From positions 1 through 55,581 of the forward strand of contig NZ_MJAO01000028.1 in NCBI RefSeq assembly GCF_001902635.1: a DNA stretch of 55,581 nt, read 5' to 3'. The notes under the pieces are model-generated. The model saw nothing but the letters and a program-made list of their open reading frames with translations. It made no database searches and was not told where the DNA came from. This DNA is from Serratia marcescens. GTDB lineage: Bacteria > Pseudomonadota > Gammaproteobacteria > Enterobacterales > Enterobacteriaceae. Positions 47,251 through 55,474 of this stretch are shown here, in pieces. Both the position numbers and the translations under genes were made by a program. Position 1 is the first letter of the stretch; the number at the start of each line of letters is the position of its first letter.

Positions 47251-48135
47251 GTGTCCGATAAAACTGAACAGGGGCTTGATGCCCTGAAGCAACAGCTGTC
47301 TCTCCTGCCCGAAACACTCTCCCGCACCATACTGAACCGCATCCGCCAGCACATTCATTACGAACCGGTGATTGGTATCATGGGTAAAACTGGTGCAGGA
47401 AAATCCTCGCTCTGTAATGCCCTCTTTCAACAGCCACTCAGCCCGGTCAGCGATATACAGGGCTGTACCCGCGAACCGCTTCGCTTCACGCTCGATATCG
47501 GCGGGCGCCGCATGACACTGGTCGATCTGCCCGGTGCCGGTGAATCTCTGGACTATGACCGTGAATACCGGCAGCTGTATAAAGAGCAGTTACCGACGCT
47601 GGATCTTATCCTCTGGGTGATGAAAGCGGATGACCGGGCCTGCGCCACGGATGAAGCCTTCCACCGGTTTCTGCTCAAATGTGGCGTCTCACCAGGCAGC
47701 ATTGTCTTCGTCATCAACCAGGCCGACAAGGCGGAACCGTCGCTGGAATGGGACAGGGAAGCGTGTCTGCCCTCCACCGGCCAGTTGCTGACGCTGACCG
47801 CCCGAAGCGCAGCCATCTCACGGCAGTTCTCCTGTCCTTATCCTGTGCATGCGGTGTCAGCCAAAACCGGCTACAACCTGGCCCGTCTGGTCGAAACCAT
47901 GATATTTGCCCTGCCCCCGGAGGCCAGCAGCGGCGTTTTTCGTCAGGTCAGGGAAGAGCACCGGACTACGGAGGCAGAGAGTACCGCCAGAAAGGATTTT
48001 GGCGATCTGCTGGGTGAGCTGTTCGGTCGGATAGTGGACGCCATTCCGCTGCCAAAGCCGGTCCGTGAAGCACTGGGCACGATCCGCGACGGCATTGTGA
48101 ATGCCGCTTCTGCGCTGTGGCACTTACTTTTTTGA
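47251..48135 (+). CDS. yfjP: YfjP/YeeP-like GTPase
   Basis: A 294-residue Era-like GTP-binding protein conserved in CP4-57-type prophages. It has the P-loop GKTGAGKS (45-52), the switch region GCTREPLRF, DLPGAGES (G3) and NQAD (G4), and an amphipathic C-terminal tail (LFGRIVDAIPLPKPVREALGTIRDGIVNAASALW) that may associate with membranes. The start is GTG at 47251, placed by a perfect GGAGG five bases upstream. Its cellular role is unknown. Confidence 0.9.
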   Translation: MSDKTEQGLDALKQQLSLLPETLSRTILNRIRQHIHYEPVIGIMGKTGAGKSSLCNALFQQPLSPVSDIQGCTREPLRFTLDIGGRRMTLVDLPGAGESLDYDREYRQLYKEQLPTLDLILWVMKADDRACATDEAFHRFLLKCGVSPGSIVFVINQADKAEPSLEWDREACLPSTGQLLTLTARSAAISRQFSCPYPVHAVSAKTGYNLARLVETMIFALPPEASSGVFRQVREEHRTTEAESTARKDFGDLLGELFGRIVDAIPLPKPVREALGTIRDGIVNAASALWHLLF

Positions 48136-48145
48136 GGTGGTGGAA

Positions 48146-48382
48146 ATGATACTCAGGACACTGACATGGCCCCTGTTACGCATGCTGCTGCGCTATATCC
48201 GAAGACGGGTGGTTAACAGGATCCTGGATTATTGCCGGCGCGCAGGCTGGCCGGAGAAAGAGATCCACAGCGTCCGTTGGGCTTTCATCATTCTGTTTCG
48301 CCTCTTACTGCGATTACTGAGGGCGAGATTAATAAAACGCGATACTGCAGCCATCTTCCGCCCTGACAACGTATCCTGCTGA
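48146..48382 (+). CDS. Small basic protein after the YfjP-like GTPase
   Basis: A 78-residue Arg/Leu-rich protein (MILRTLTWPLLRMLLRYIRRR, then [22 protein letters not shown]) with alternating hydrophobic and basic segments, suggesting peripheral or integral membrane association. A ribosome site (GAGGTGG) precedes the ATG at 48146, 10 bases after the GTPase stop. No family is recognised; the position suggests a partner of the GTPase. Confidence 0.65.
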   Translation: MILRTLTWPLLRMLLRYIRRRVVNRILDYCRRAGWPEKEIHSVRWAFIILFRLLLRLLRARLIKRDTAAIFRPDNVSC

Positions 48383-48390
48383 CCGGCTTT

Positions 48391-48522
48391 ATGACAGGGT
48401 ATGACCACCTACCGCTCACCAGCTGAAAAATGTGAAATTATCCGCGTAAATTCAGTCAATTACTGTGGGAAAAATATTTCATCTTTTCTGTCGATCTCTC
48501 TCATCGCTGGTCATAACCTGTC
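48391..48522. promoter_or_regulatory. Inverted pair of operator-like boxes upstream of yfjR
   Basis: GGTCATAACCTGTC occurs on the plus strand at 48509-48522, and GGTCATACCCTGTC on the minus strand at 48393-48406, matching at 13 of 14 positions. They face each other across about 100 bases in front of a WYL regulator gene. They may be its own binding sites. Confidence 0.5.
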
Positions 48523-48583
48523 CACCCCGTCTTGCATAATAACCGCATGAGTTATCTCGGTATTTTCCATTCACGGAGGGTAT

Positions 48584-49312
48584 ATGCGCGCCACGGATCC
48601 TGCGCATCGACACGACAGGCTGGCACTCAGGTTGTCAGTTATTATTAGCCGGCTTTTGGCCGGTGAATCCCTTTCACTGAAAGCGCTGTCCGACGAGTTT
48701 GGCGTATCTGAACGCACCCTTCGCCGAGATTTTCATCAGCGTCTGCTGCATCTGGATCTCACCGGCGATAACGGCTGCTGGCGGTTACGAACAAACCCGA
48801 TGCGCGATCATACTCCTGGTGCGCTGGCGTTTGCCCGCAACACCGGAATAGCCCGCCTCATTCCCTCACAGAGCCGTCAGCTGATGCAGCTGTTGATGGA
48901 TGAAAATGGCACATCTCCATGCCTGATAGGCCATGTACAGCAGCCCGCGGGGATCCTCCCGGACTGCTTTCAGCGGCTTGCCGAAGGGATTTACCACCAC
49001 CGTCTGGTCAGCCTGTTGGTTAAGGGGATTCGTCACGACCACCTTGAGCCCTACCGGCTGATTTTCTCACATGCAGACTGGTATCTGGTGGGCAGTCAGT
49101 ATGGTGCGATACGGGTATTCAGGGTTGAGGAGGTAACGTCGGTCTCCTTGTCTGAACGCTCTTTTCACCGGCGCAGTGAAACCAGCGCACTCATTGTAGA
49201 CGCGGATTTCATCAATGCCCTTCCGCATTTCCACTTTATCAGCAACGTCATTCATACCTTCCGGGAGCATTCTCCCGAACCTCAGACCAGACCAAAAGGA
49301 GTTAAAACATGA
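48584..49312 (+). CDS. yfjR: YfjR-like WYL-domain transcriptional regulator
   Basis: A 242-residue DNA-binding regulator. The N-terminal HTH (LLAGESLSLKALSDEFGVSERTLRRDFHQRL) is of DeoR type, followed by a WYL domain (about 120-200) with EPYRLIFSHADWYLVGSQYGAIRVFRVEEV. GGAGGG lies just before the ATG. WYL proteins often sense ligands and control phage-defence or prophage genes. Its stop overlaps the start of the next gene by 4 bases, coupling it to the small envelope-protein genes behind it. Confidence 0.9.
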   Translation: MRATDPAHRHDRLALRLSVIISRLLAGESLSLKALSDEFGVSERTLRRDFHQRLLHLDLTGDNGCWRLRTNPMRDHTPGALAFARNTGIARLIPSQSRQLMQLLMDENGTSPCLIGHVQQPAGILPDCFQRLAEGIYHHRLVSLLVKGIRHDHLEPYRLIFSHADWYLVGSQYGAIRVFRVEEVTSVSLSERSFHRRSETSALIVDADFINALPHFHFISNVIHTFREHSPEPQTRPKGVKT

Positions 49313-49812
49313 AACACGGTACAGCCCTGCTGCTGGGCGCAGGAATGATGCTGGCATCGCTGTCGGCCGTAAATGCCGCTACGCCCGACGCACTTATACA
49401 GGCACACCACCAGCGCTGCGGTAAGCCCGTCTTCTATGCGCAGACCGTTAACCACAAAAAGGAGGTTGAGATTTGCATCATCACTCCGTCGGTATCGTAT
49501 TCATTCGGGAAGACGGGCGCAGAGCATAAGGAAATGGACATTACCATTCCGACGCATGACGCCAGTTACGCCTACCAAAGCAATCAGGTCATCAGCATCC
49601 AGACGTTCACCGTCCGCAACGGCAACACCACGTACCAGATAGCTGCCGGAACGAACGATGAAGGTCAACCGTTCGCGTCCCTGGAGGTTTACAAAGGTAC
49701 CCCGGAAAGCGGGAAGCAATTGGCAGAAATAAAGCTCGATCCGAATACGGTGGTGAACAACATCAGCCACGCACTTGCGGAAGAAGGTGTGGCGGAATCG
49801 GACAGCCTCTGA
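49309..49812 (+). CDS. Secreted or periplasmic hypothetical protein
   Basis: A 167-residue protein with a clear Sec signal peptide (MKHGTALLLGAGMMLASLSAVNA, cleavage after VNA). The mature part has two cysteines (positions near 37 and 55) that could form a disulfide and is beta-rich (YAQTVNHKKEVEICIITPSVSYSFG). No family recognised. It overlaps the yfjR-like stop (ATGA), so it is translationally coupled to the regulator. Confidence 0.8.
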   Translation: MKHGTALLLGAGMMLASLSAVNAATPDALIQAHHQRCGKPVFYAQTVNHKKEVEICIITPSVSYSFGKTGAEHKEMDITIPTHDASYAYQSNQVISIQTFTVRNGNTTYQIAAGTNDEGQPFASLEVYKGTPESGKQLAEIKLDPNTVVNNISHALAEEGVAESDSL

Positions 49813-49830
49813 GCAGAGGCGTTTTAACGA

Positions 49831-50133
49831 ATGGATATTCACACAATGATTAACAGGCAATTAAAAATGACGATGGCTTCACGGGGCATATTACTGGTCG
49901 TCATGCTGCTGGCAGCGCTGGCCCTGAGCGGCTGCGGTGACAAGAACGAACGAGAGTTTATCCGGGCTTGTAAGTCCGGTGGCGGAACCACCGCTATTTG
50001 CGGCTGTACCTGGGATAAGCTGAAGACGAAATACACCCACGGGGAACTGGAGAAAATGAACCAGCAGTACGGCTATGTACCCCCGCGTTTTATGGACAAC
50101 ATGCTGAGCGCCGCTCAGCAGTGCAGAAAATAA
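49831..50133 (+). CDS. Small lipoprotein, hypothetical
   Basis: Up to 100 residues with a lipoprotein signal (MASRGILLVVMLLAALALSGCG, lipobox LSGC). The mature part is short and has four further cysteines (ACKSGGGTTAICGCTW and QQCRK near the end). The start is uncertain: ATGs at 49831, 49846, 49867 and 49873 are in frame, and one of the later ones is plausible. No family recognised; it is part of the run of envelope proteins. Confidence 0.7.
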   Translation: MDIHTMINRQLKMTMASRGILLVVMLLAALALSGCGDKNEREFIRACKSGGGTTAICGCTWDKLKTKYTHGELEKMNQQYGYVPPRFMDNMLSAAQQCRK

Positions 50134-50145
50134 GGACTGAACAGA

Positions 50146-50457
50146 ATGCCGCTAGTTATTAAATATTTCGCAATTGCCTTCGGCATCGCGCTTGTGGTCG
50201 TCCTGTTTAACGTGTTCGGTAACACGGGCGAAATCCGCAGTTTCGGGCAGGGGATGGGGTATCTGTTCTGGATGACGCTCGGTCCCGGTGCCGGTATGAC
50301 CATCGGCGCGTTCCTGCGCCAGTGGCTGATGCCGGACAGCATCTATACCACTGGCGGAATGGGCGGCCTGTTAAAAGCCCGGCTGTTCTGGCTTGCGGGT
50401 CCTCAGTGTATCGGCTGGCTGGCCGGTCTGATGATGGTTGGCAAACAGCTGATGTAG
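50146..50457 (+). CDS. Small inner-membrane protein, hypothetical
   Basis: A 103-residue protein with three hydrophobic segments (about 5-24, 38-60, 80-100), rich in Gly, without recognised domain. AAGGA lies 8 bases before the ATG. It starts 12 bases after the lipoprotein gene, in the same direction. Confidence 0.7.
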   Translation: MPLVIKYFAIAFGIALVVVLFNVFGNTGEIRSFGQGMGYLFWMTLGPGAGMTIGAFLRQWLMPDSIYTTGGMGGLLKARLFWLAGPQCIGWLAGLMMVGKQLM

Positions 50458-50538
50458 TGTCTTACGCGAATAAATTCACCTCAATACCATACAAGAATGG
50501 CAATAAATTTAAATATCTTTCAGAAAGGAAAGACCCTC

Positions 50539-50895
50539 ATGTTTAAACATCTACTGACCGCCGTGCTGCTCATCACCAGCGTCTCTGCCCTGGCCGATAA
50601 TGCGCCTCTGTCCGTAAATTCACAGGGAACGTATCTGATTAATAATCCGAATCTTCCCGTCTGGCAGCTCACCCTGACCAGTCTGGAAAACGACATCACC
50701 ATTCAGTCGCTCACACTCAACCGGGGCAACTGCCTGATTTCCATCGCAGGCCGAGGTAAGAACATGAATAAACGTCTGGGTTACGGGCAGACGTTCTCTT
50801 TCACCACACCGAGTAACAGTAACTTCACCCAATGTCGTCCACTGGAGCTGACGGTACAGACCAGCAAGGGACCGTACACCTTTAACTGGCAGTAA
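50539..50895 (+). CDS. Small periplasmic protein, hypothetical
   Basis: A 118-residue protein with a signal peptide (MFKHLLTAVLLITSVSALA, cleavage before DN). The mature part is beta-rich with two cysteines (NRGNCLI and TQCRPL) and a C-terminal YTFNWQ. GAAAGGAAAG precedes the ATG at 50539, which is preferred over 50497. Family not recognised. Confidence 0.7.
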   Translation: MFKHLLTAVLLITSVSALADNAPLSVNSQGTYLINNPNLPVWQLTLTSLENDITIQSLTLNRGNCLISIAGRGKNMNKRLGYGQTFSFTTPSNSNFTQCRPLELTVQTSKGPYTFNWQ

Positions 50896-50956
50896 GGGGC
50901 TACTGCTTTTTCTGCACTCAATATTTGAATTCATTCTCTGATAAGGAAATTATCCC

Positions 50957-51490
50957 ATGACCGACATCAATACCCTCAGCCAGCGGCTGAATACCCGTAC
51001 GCTGCATTTTGTCCTGCTCAGCATGGCCACCTGCGGCGTCTGGCCCCTGCTCTGGCTCTACAAAAATCAGGATATCATCAGCGAAACCACGGGCTGCCCG
51101 CTTTACGGCAATCTGTTTATTACCTGGCTCACCGTTTGTTTCGGGCTCAGTCGTCAGCTGGGTGCCATGGCAACACCTGACCCGTACGGATATGACTCAA
51201 CCGGCGAGCTCCTGCTTGCAGTCAGCGGACTGCTCTCAGTGGCCAGTGCCGTTATGTATGTGGTCTGGGCCTTTAAGGCCAGAACGGCGCTGCGTCACTA
51301 TGCGCTGAACGCGTTCCGCTTTGACCTTAAGATGAACGCCTTTTATACCGTGCTGTTTAACGTCTTCTACATCACGTACTGCATCAATGACATGCAGCAG
51401 GCGCTGGCGAAGCATCAGATTATTCACGGCACTACCGTAACATCGAATGAACCTGTTTCGGCCGTGGCAGAACATACGAACCAGCCCTGA
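50957..51490 (+). CDS. DUF4234-like membrane protein
   Basis: A 177-residue protein with about four membrane segments. HFVLLSMATCGVWPLLWLYKNQDII resembles the opening of DUF4234 proteins; later segments are LLLAVSGLLSVASAVMYVVWAF and FYTVLFNVFYITYCIND. Function is unknown. It is the last of five envelope-directed genes and is followed by a strong terminator, marking the end of this transcription unit. Confidence 0.7.
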   Translation: MTDINTLSQRLNTRTLHFVLLSMATCGVWPLLWLYKNQDIISETTGCPLYGNLFITWLTVCFGLSRQLGAMATPDPYGYDSTGELLLAVSGLLSVASAVMYVVWAFKARTALRHYALNAFRFDLKMNAFYTVLFNVFYITYCINDMQQALAKHQIIHGTTVTSNEPVSAVAEHTNQP

Positions 51491-51522
51491 CGACTGCCAC
51501 AACACAGGTATTAGACACCACC

Positions 51523-51557
51523 AACGCCCTGCTCATCCGAGCGGGGCGTTTTCTTTT
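51523..51557 (+). terminator. Intrinsic terminator after the DUF4234-like gene
   Basis: AACGCCCTGCTC (51523-51534) pairs with GAGCGGGGCGTT (51539-51550), one G-U, with loop ATCC, followed by TTCTTTT. It ends the transcript before the yfjQ-like gene. Confidence 0.85.
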
Positions 51558-51579
51558 GTCTCACAGAAAGGAAATTACC

Positions 51580-52398
51580 ATGCGCTTAGCAAGCCGCTTC
51601 GGGCGGACAAACCAGATACGCCGTGACCGTCCATTAACCCGCGATGAACTGGCGCACTATGTGCCCAGCGTCTTCAGCGAAGAAAAACATGAATCCCGCA
51701 GCGCGCGGTACACCTACATCCCGACCATCACCCTGCTGGATAACCTGCAGCGGGAAGGGTTCCAGCCGTTCTTTGCCTGCCAGACCCGCGTGCGCAACCT
51801 GAATAAACGCGGCCACACAAAGCACATGCTGCGCCTCAGGCGTGAAGGCCAGATTACCGGCAAACAGGTCCCCGAAATCATCCTGCTGAACAGCCATGAC
51901 GGCTCCAGCTCATACCAGATGCTGCCGGGGCTGTTTCGCTTTGTCTGCCAGAACGGGCTTGTCTGTGGCGAAACCTTTGGTGAGGTGCGCGTGCCACATA
52001 AAGGCAATGTGGTGGAGAAAGTTATTGAAGGGGCTTATGAGGTGCTGGGGATATTTGACCGGGTTGAAGAAAATCGGGATGCGATGCAGTCGCTGTTACT
52101 CCCGCCACCGGCACAGCAGGCATTTGCCAGAGCCGCGCTGACGTACCGCTTTGGGGAAGAGTACCAGCCGGTAACGGAAGCACAGATACTGACGCCCCGT
52201 CGCTATGAAGACCGTCATGACGACCTGTGGTCAGTTTTCAATCGTTGCCAGGAGAACCTGCTGAAAGGGGGTCTGCCAGGACGTACCGCCAAAGGTAAAC
52301 GCAGCCATACCCGCGCGGTTAGAGGCATAGATGGCGACGTTAAGCTCAATCGCGCCCTCTGGGTAATGGCGCAAGAACTGCAGCAGGCGCTGAGCTGA
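51580..52398 (+). CDS. yfjQ: YfjQ-like DUF932 protein
   Basis: A 272-residue protein that matches E. coli YfjQ along its length: MRLASRFGR, then VPSVFSEEKHESRSARYTYIPT, HMLRLRREGQI, NSHDGSSSYQMLPGLFRFVCQNGLVCG and RAVRGIDGDVKLNRALWVMAQEL. The ATG at 51580, preceded by AGGAAA, is preferred over 51556. DUF932 proteins are common in plasmids and cryptic prophages; function is unknown. Confidence 0.92.
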   Translation: MRLASRFGRTNQIRRDRPLTRDELAHYVPSVFSEEKHESRSARYTYIPTITLLDNLQREGFQPFFACQTRVRNLNKRGHTKHMLRLRREGQITGKQVPEIILLNSHDGSSSYQMLPGLFRFVCQNGLVCGETFGEVRVPHKGNVVEKVIEGAYEVLGIFDRVEENRDAMQSLLLPPPAQQAFARAALTYRFGEEYQPVTEAQILTPRRYEDRHDDLWSVFNRCQENLLKGGLPGRTAKGKRSHTRAVRGIDGDVKLNRALWVMAQELQQALS

Positions 52399-52644
52399 TG
52401 CCACCGCTGCCTGAGAACGCCCACCAGGCCCCCCCTTTATCCGACCGCCCTGGAAAACAATCCCTGCAGCCGCTCCATCTCTGACGACGACCTCTGCGCC
52501 TGGTGCTCTCACCTTCTTTATCGCCCCGGTGAACGCAGCCTGTGCAGCTTAAGCATCACTGAGGGGAGCTGGCCGTCACGCTGTGATGAGAATGGCTATG
52601 CGCAGCCCTGTCCGTCACTTCGCTTCAACAATCCATCTGAATAA
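52399..52644 (+). CDS. Possible small cysteine-rich protein without ATG start
   Basis: An open frame directly behind the yfjQ-like stop, in the same reading frame, ends at 52644. It has no ATG, GTG or TTG in the first part, so the start is unclear; CTG at 52450 is possible. It reads LENNPCSRSISDDDLCAWCSHLLYRPGERSLC and ends RCDENGYAQPCPSLRFNNPSE. The evenly spaced cysteines (C, CxxC, C, C, C) look like a metal-binding protein rather than chance. Coordinates cover the whole open frame. Confidence 0.4.
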   Translation, partial: CHRCLRTPTRPPLYPTALENNPCSRSISDDDLCAWCSHLLYRPGERSLCSLSITEGSWPSRCDENGYAQPCPSLRFNNPSE

Positions 52645-52657
52645 CAAAGGAAATTAC

Positions 52658-53137
52658 ATGAACAACGCTCTTAAACTCACTGGCACGGTGACAAAATTAC
52701 TCGCATCACCACAAGATACAGACAGCATCGTGTGCACGCCAGTGCCCGATGCGCATCGCATCGGCTTCTGGCCGCAGTACTTTGGTGCCATCCCACAGTG
52801 GATAACCCTGGAGCCACATATCTTCGCCTGGATGGATCGTCTTTGCGCTGATTACAGCGGTGGAATCTGGCGTTTTTATACGCTGAACAACGGCGGTGCT
52901 TTTATGGCCCCGGAAGCGAATGAGGATATCGATGAAAAATGGACACTGTTCAATCCGATGAATGGCAACAGTGCAGAGATGAGCGTAGAGGCCGCGGGCA
53001 TAGCAGCCTGTCTGATGGCTTACAGCCACCACGCCATGCGCACCGAATGCGACGCCATGACGGAGCACTACTACCGTCTGCGTGACCAGGCGCTCAACCA
53101 CGCGGAATGCAGCGCCATCATGTACATCGTCGACTAG
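52658..53137 (+). CDS. KlcA/ArdB-family antirestriction protein
   Basis: A 159-residue protein of the ArdB/KlcA/YfjX family, which protects incoming DNA from type I restriction. It has VPDAHRIGFWPQYFGAIPQWITLEPHIFAWMDRLCADYSGGIWRFYTLNNGGAFMAPE and AAGIAACLMAYSHHAM, the canonical family pattern. The ATG at 52658 with AGGAAA upstream is preferred over 52583. A restriction-modification pair is encoded immediately downstream. Confidence 0.92.
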   Translation: MNNALKLTGTVTKLLASPQDTDSIVCTPVPDAHRIGFWPQYFGAIPQWITLEPHIFAWMDRLCADYSGGIWRFYTLNNGGAFMAPEANEDIDEKWTLFNPMNGNSAEMSVEAAGIAACLMAYSHHAMRTECDAMTEHYYRLRDQALNHAECSAIMYIVD

Positions 53138-53271
53138 CCAGCTATAACACATGAATTTCGACAGCCACAATGTCATAATGCTGGACAAGTTTACAGACCA
53201 ACTCTTTACACAAAGAGTAGAACCAGTGCTGTGAAAGCAAACAACTATTAAATTGAGAGTAGTACTTAAAA

Positions 53272-54150
53272 ATGAACCAGAGCACACAAGATCTATTTGA
53301 AATACATGAAATTGCGGATTGCTCTCAGGACAAAGAAAACGGAATGGTTAATGGGATACTTCTCATAGGGGACGCTTTAACCAAACTAAAGCAACTACCT
53401 GAAAAATCAGTTAAATGCTGTATCACATCCCCTCCGTATTGGGGGTTAAGGGATTATGGTATTGAGGGGCAAATTGGTGCTGAAGTAAGCCTTAATGACT
53501 TCCTTGATAAGTTAGTTGAGGTCTTCAGGGAAGTTCGTCGGGTTCTGACTGATGATGGTACATTTTGGTTAAATATTGGCGACAGCTTCACCAGTGGAGG
53601 GAGAACCTGGCGTCAAAGCGATAAAAAAAATGCGGCAAGGGGAATGGATTACCGCCCTCCGACCCCCCCAGGCTTAAAGCCCAAAGATCTGATCGGTGTC
53701 CCCTGGCGTCTAGCATTTAAACTTCAGGATGATGGCTGGTATCTGAGAACTGATATTGTCTGGCATAAGCCAAATGGACAGCCTGAGTCAGTTAAAGACC
53801 GCCCAACCAGAGTTCATGAATTCGTTTTCATGTTCTCCAAGCAAGAAAAATATTTTTATGATATTGACAGTGTCCAGGAGCCTAGTGCGGATGGTAAAAC
53901 AAGGAGAAGACGTTCTGTCTGGAATATTAATACCAAAGGTTTTAAAGGTGCTCATTTTGCTGTATTTCCACCAGAACTCGTCAAAGTTTGCATGCTTGCC
54001 GGAAGTGCCAAAGGTGATACGGTACTAGATCCCTTTTTGGGATCAGGAACCGTAGGTGTAGTAGCTGAAGAGCTTGGAAGAAATTGGATTGGTATTGAGC
54101 TCAATGAAGAATATGCGCAGATAGCCAAGAGCCGTATTAAGACCGTTTGA
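53272..54150 (+). CDS. Type II DNA methyltransferase (beta class, N4-cytosine type)
   Basis: Protects its recognition sequence by methylation. The 292-residue protein has motif IV TSPPYWGLRDYG (SPPY at 53-56), typical of N4-cytosine and some N6-adenine enzymes, followed by the target region, then motif I DPFLGSGT (253-260) and IGIELNEEYAQIA; this order is the beta class. The TSPPYWGLRDYG form is known in CCCGGG-type enzymes, but specificity cannot be read here. A second start at 53344 is possible. Its stop overlaps the convergent candidate endonuclease gene by 14 bases. The gene is AT-rich compared with its neighbours. Confidence 0.88.
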   Translation: MNQSTQDLFEIHEIADCSQDKENGMVNGILLIGDALTKLKQLPEKSVKCCITSPPYWGLRDYGIEGQIGAEVSLNDFLDKLVEVFREVRRVLTDDGTFWLNIGDSFTSGGRTWRQSDKKNAARGMDYRPPTPPGLKPKDLIGVPWRLAFKLQDDGWYLRTDIVWHKPNGQPESVKDRPTRVHEFVFMFSKQEKYFYDIDSVQEPSADGKTRRRRSVWNINTKGFKGAHFAVFPPELVKVCMLAGSAKGDTVLDPFLGSGTVGVVAEELGRNWIGIELNEEYAQIAKSRIKTV

Positions 54151-54895
54151 ATGTCCATGTGGCTCTGACATGGCAAAATTTCTTATCTAAGTGCTTGATT
54201 TGCAATTTTCTCTCAGAGCCGCCATCAAAATAGAGACTGAATTTTACTCTACCATTTTCATCGTAAATAGTGCAGTAGCCAGGCATAGGATTTTGCCTGC
54301 TATTTTCGCATAAAGTAAATACACCAATCCTCGACTCGAGGAGTAAACTTTTCGGAACTTCAACCAACTCATAATAATTATTTTCTTTAATTATTTTAAA
54401 ACGCAAAGAAAATATTCTTTCGTAATTTTCCATATGGTCAAACATTCGTTGTCTCAATCCATGCAAAGAATCGATTGATGCAGTCCACTCTCCTTTACCT
54501 AGTTCCATGAATTTTGAAATATGGAGCGAATCCATCTTTAGCTGCTTATCTGCTTGTGTTTTTAGTGACCAAGGATGGCCATCAACTTGTATATCATTTC
54601 CAGGATTTCCTCTAACAGCTAAAGAAGATTCAAAACCACATTGATTTAAAACACGAACCATTGCATGTTCAAATTTATCTTTCGTGAATGCTTCGGAAGA
54701 TAAAGCATGATGTACAAGCAATAAACCCGCAAAATGATGAGCAAAGTCATCATTAAAAGGAGGTGTGTTATCAACTGTAACTACCACTTCAGTCTGTAAA
54801 ATTGTCGCAATATCAACAAGAAGTTGCAGATACCCGTCATCAAGAGGTTGGATCAACGAACCAATTTGCCGCTTCAAAATTTCACCAGTATCCAT
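54137..54895 (-). CDS. Candidate type II restriction endonuclease
   Basis: A 252-residue protein, convergent with the methyltransferase. It has a PD-(D/E)xK-like core: NPGNDIQVDGHPWSLKTQA with Asp101 and Lys112, preceded by a helix with Glu76; the usual acidic residue before the Lys is replaced by Ser110. The C-terminal part (PKSLLLESRIGVF, PGYCTIYDENGRVKFSLYFDGGSERKLQIKHL) is beta-rich. Adjacency to a solitary type II methyltransferase is the main argument for this call. The gene is AT-rich and was probably acquired with it. Confidence 0.7.
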   Translation of the reverse strand: MDTGEILKRQIGSLIQPLDDGYLQLLVDIATILQTEVVVTVDNTPPFNDDFAHHFAGLLLVHHALSSEAFTKDKFEHAMVRVLNQCGFESSLAVRGNPGNDIQVDGHPWSLKTQADKQLKMDSLHISKFMELGKGEWTASIDSLHGLRQRMFDHMENYERIFSLRFKIIKENNYYELVEVPKSLLLESRIGVFTLCENSRQNPMPGYCTIYDENGRVKFSLYFDGGSERKLQIKHLDKKFCHVRATWTFKRS

Positions 54896-54981
54896 TTTTT
54901 ATCTGTTCCCAACTTTATCCAAACAAGAATCTGCCCCCTAATAATTTACCACAATAAACCCACTAAAAATAAAGGAATATA

Positions 54982-55461
54982 ATGAAAAAACATAACGATA
55001 GTTCGACTCAAACACCGTCGTCAGAGGAACAACGGGTTATCAGACAGGCATTATCTCTCCTTGAACGTCAACTACGCGAACCCGGGGCGTCATTTACTTC
55101 CAGCCATGCCGTCCGGGACTGGTTACGCCTGCAGTTTGCCACACAGGAGCGCGAAGAATTTACCGCGCTCTTCCTCGATAACCAACACCGGCTGATTGCG
55201 CATGAAACTCTCTTCACCGGCACCATCAATCATACGCAGGTCCATCCACGGGAGGTGGTGAAGGCTGCACTGAAACATAACGCTGCCGCCATGCTCGTGG
55301 CGCACTGTCACCCGTCAGGGCACGCAGAGCCCAGCGATGCGGACAGACGGATCACAGAACGTCTTAAGCAGACGCTGGATCTGGTGGACATTCGCCTGCT
55401 GGATCACCTGATAGTGGGCGGGATGGAGATTGTCTCACTCGCTGAACGCGGCTGGCTGTAG
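54982..55461 (+). CDS. RadC-like JAB-domain protein (YfjY/YeeS family)
   Basis: A 159-residue protein of the RadC family common in cryptic prophages. It has the JAMM metal motif H-x-H-x7-S-x2-D in [18 protein letters not shown] (His108, His110, Ser118, Asp121), with DHLIVGG and SLAERGWL at the C terminus. It lacks the N-terminal HhH part of chromosomal RadC, as do YfjY and YeeS. Role unresolved, with possible action in DNA repair or protein deubiquitin-like cleavage. Confidence 0.9.
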   Translation: MKKHNDSSTQTPSSEEQRVIRQALSLLERQLREPGASFTSSHAVRDWLRLQFATQEREEFTALFLDNQHRLIAHETLFTGTINHTQVHPREVVKAALKHNAAAMLVAHCHPSGHAEPSDADRRITERLKQTLDLVDIRLLDHLIVGGMEIVSLAERGWL

Positions 55462-55474
55462 GGAGGTCGCCGGA

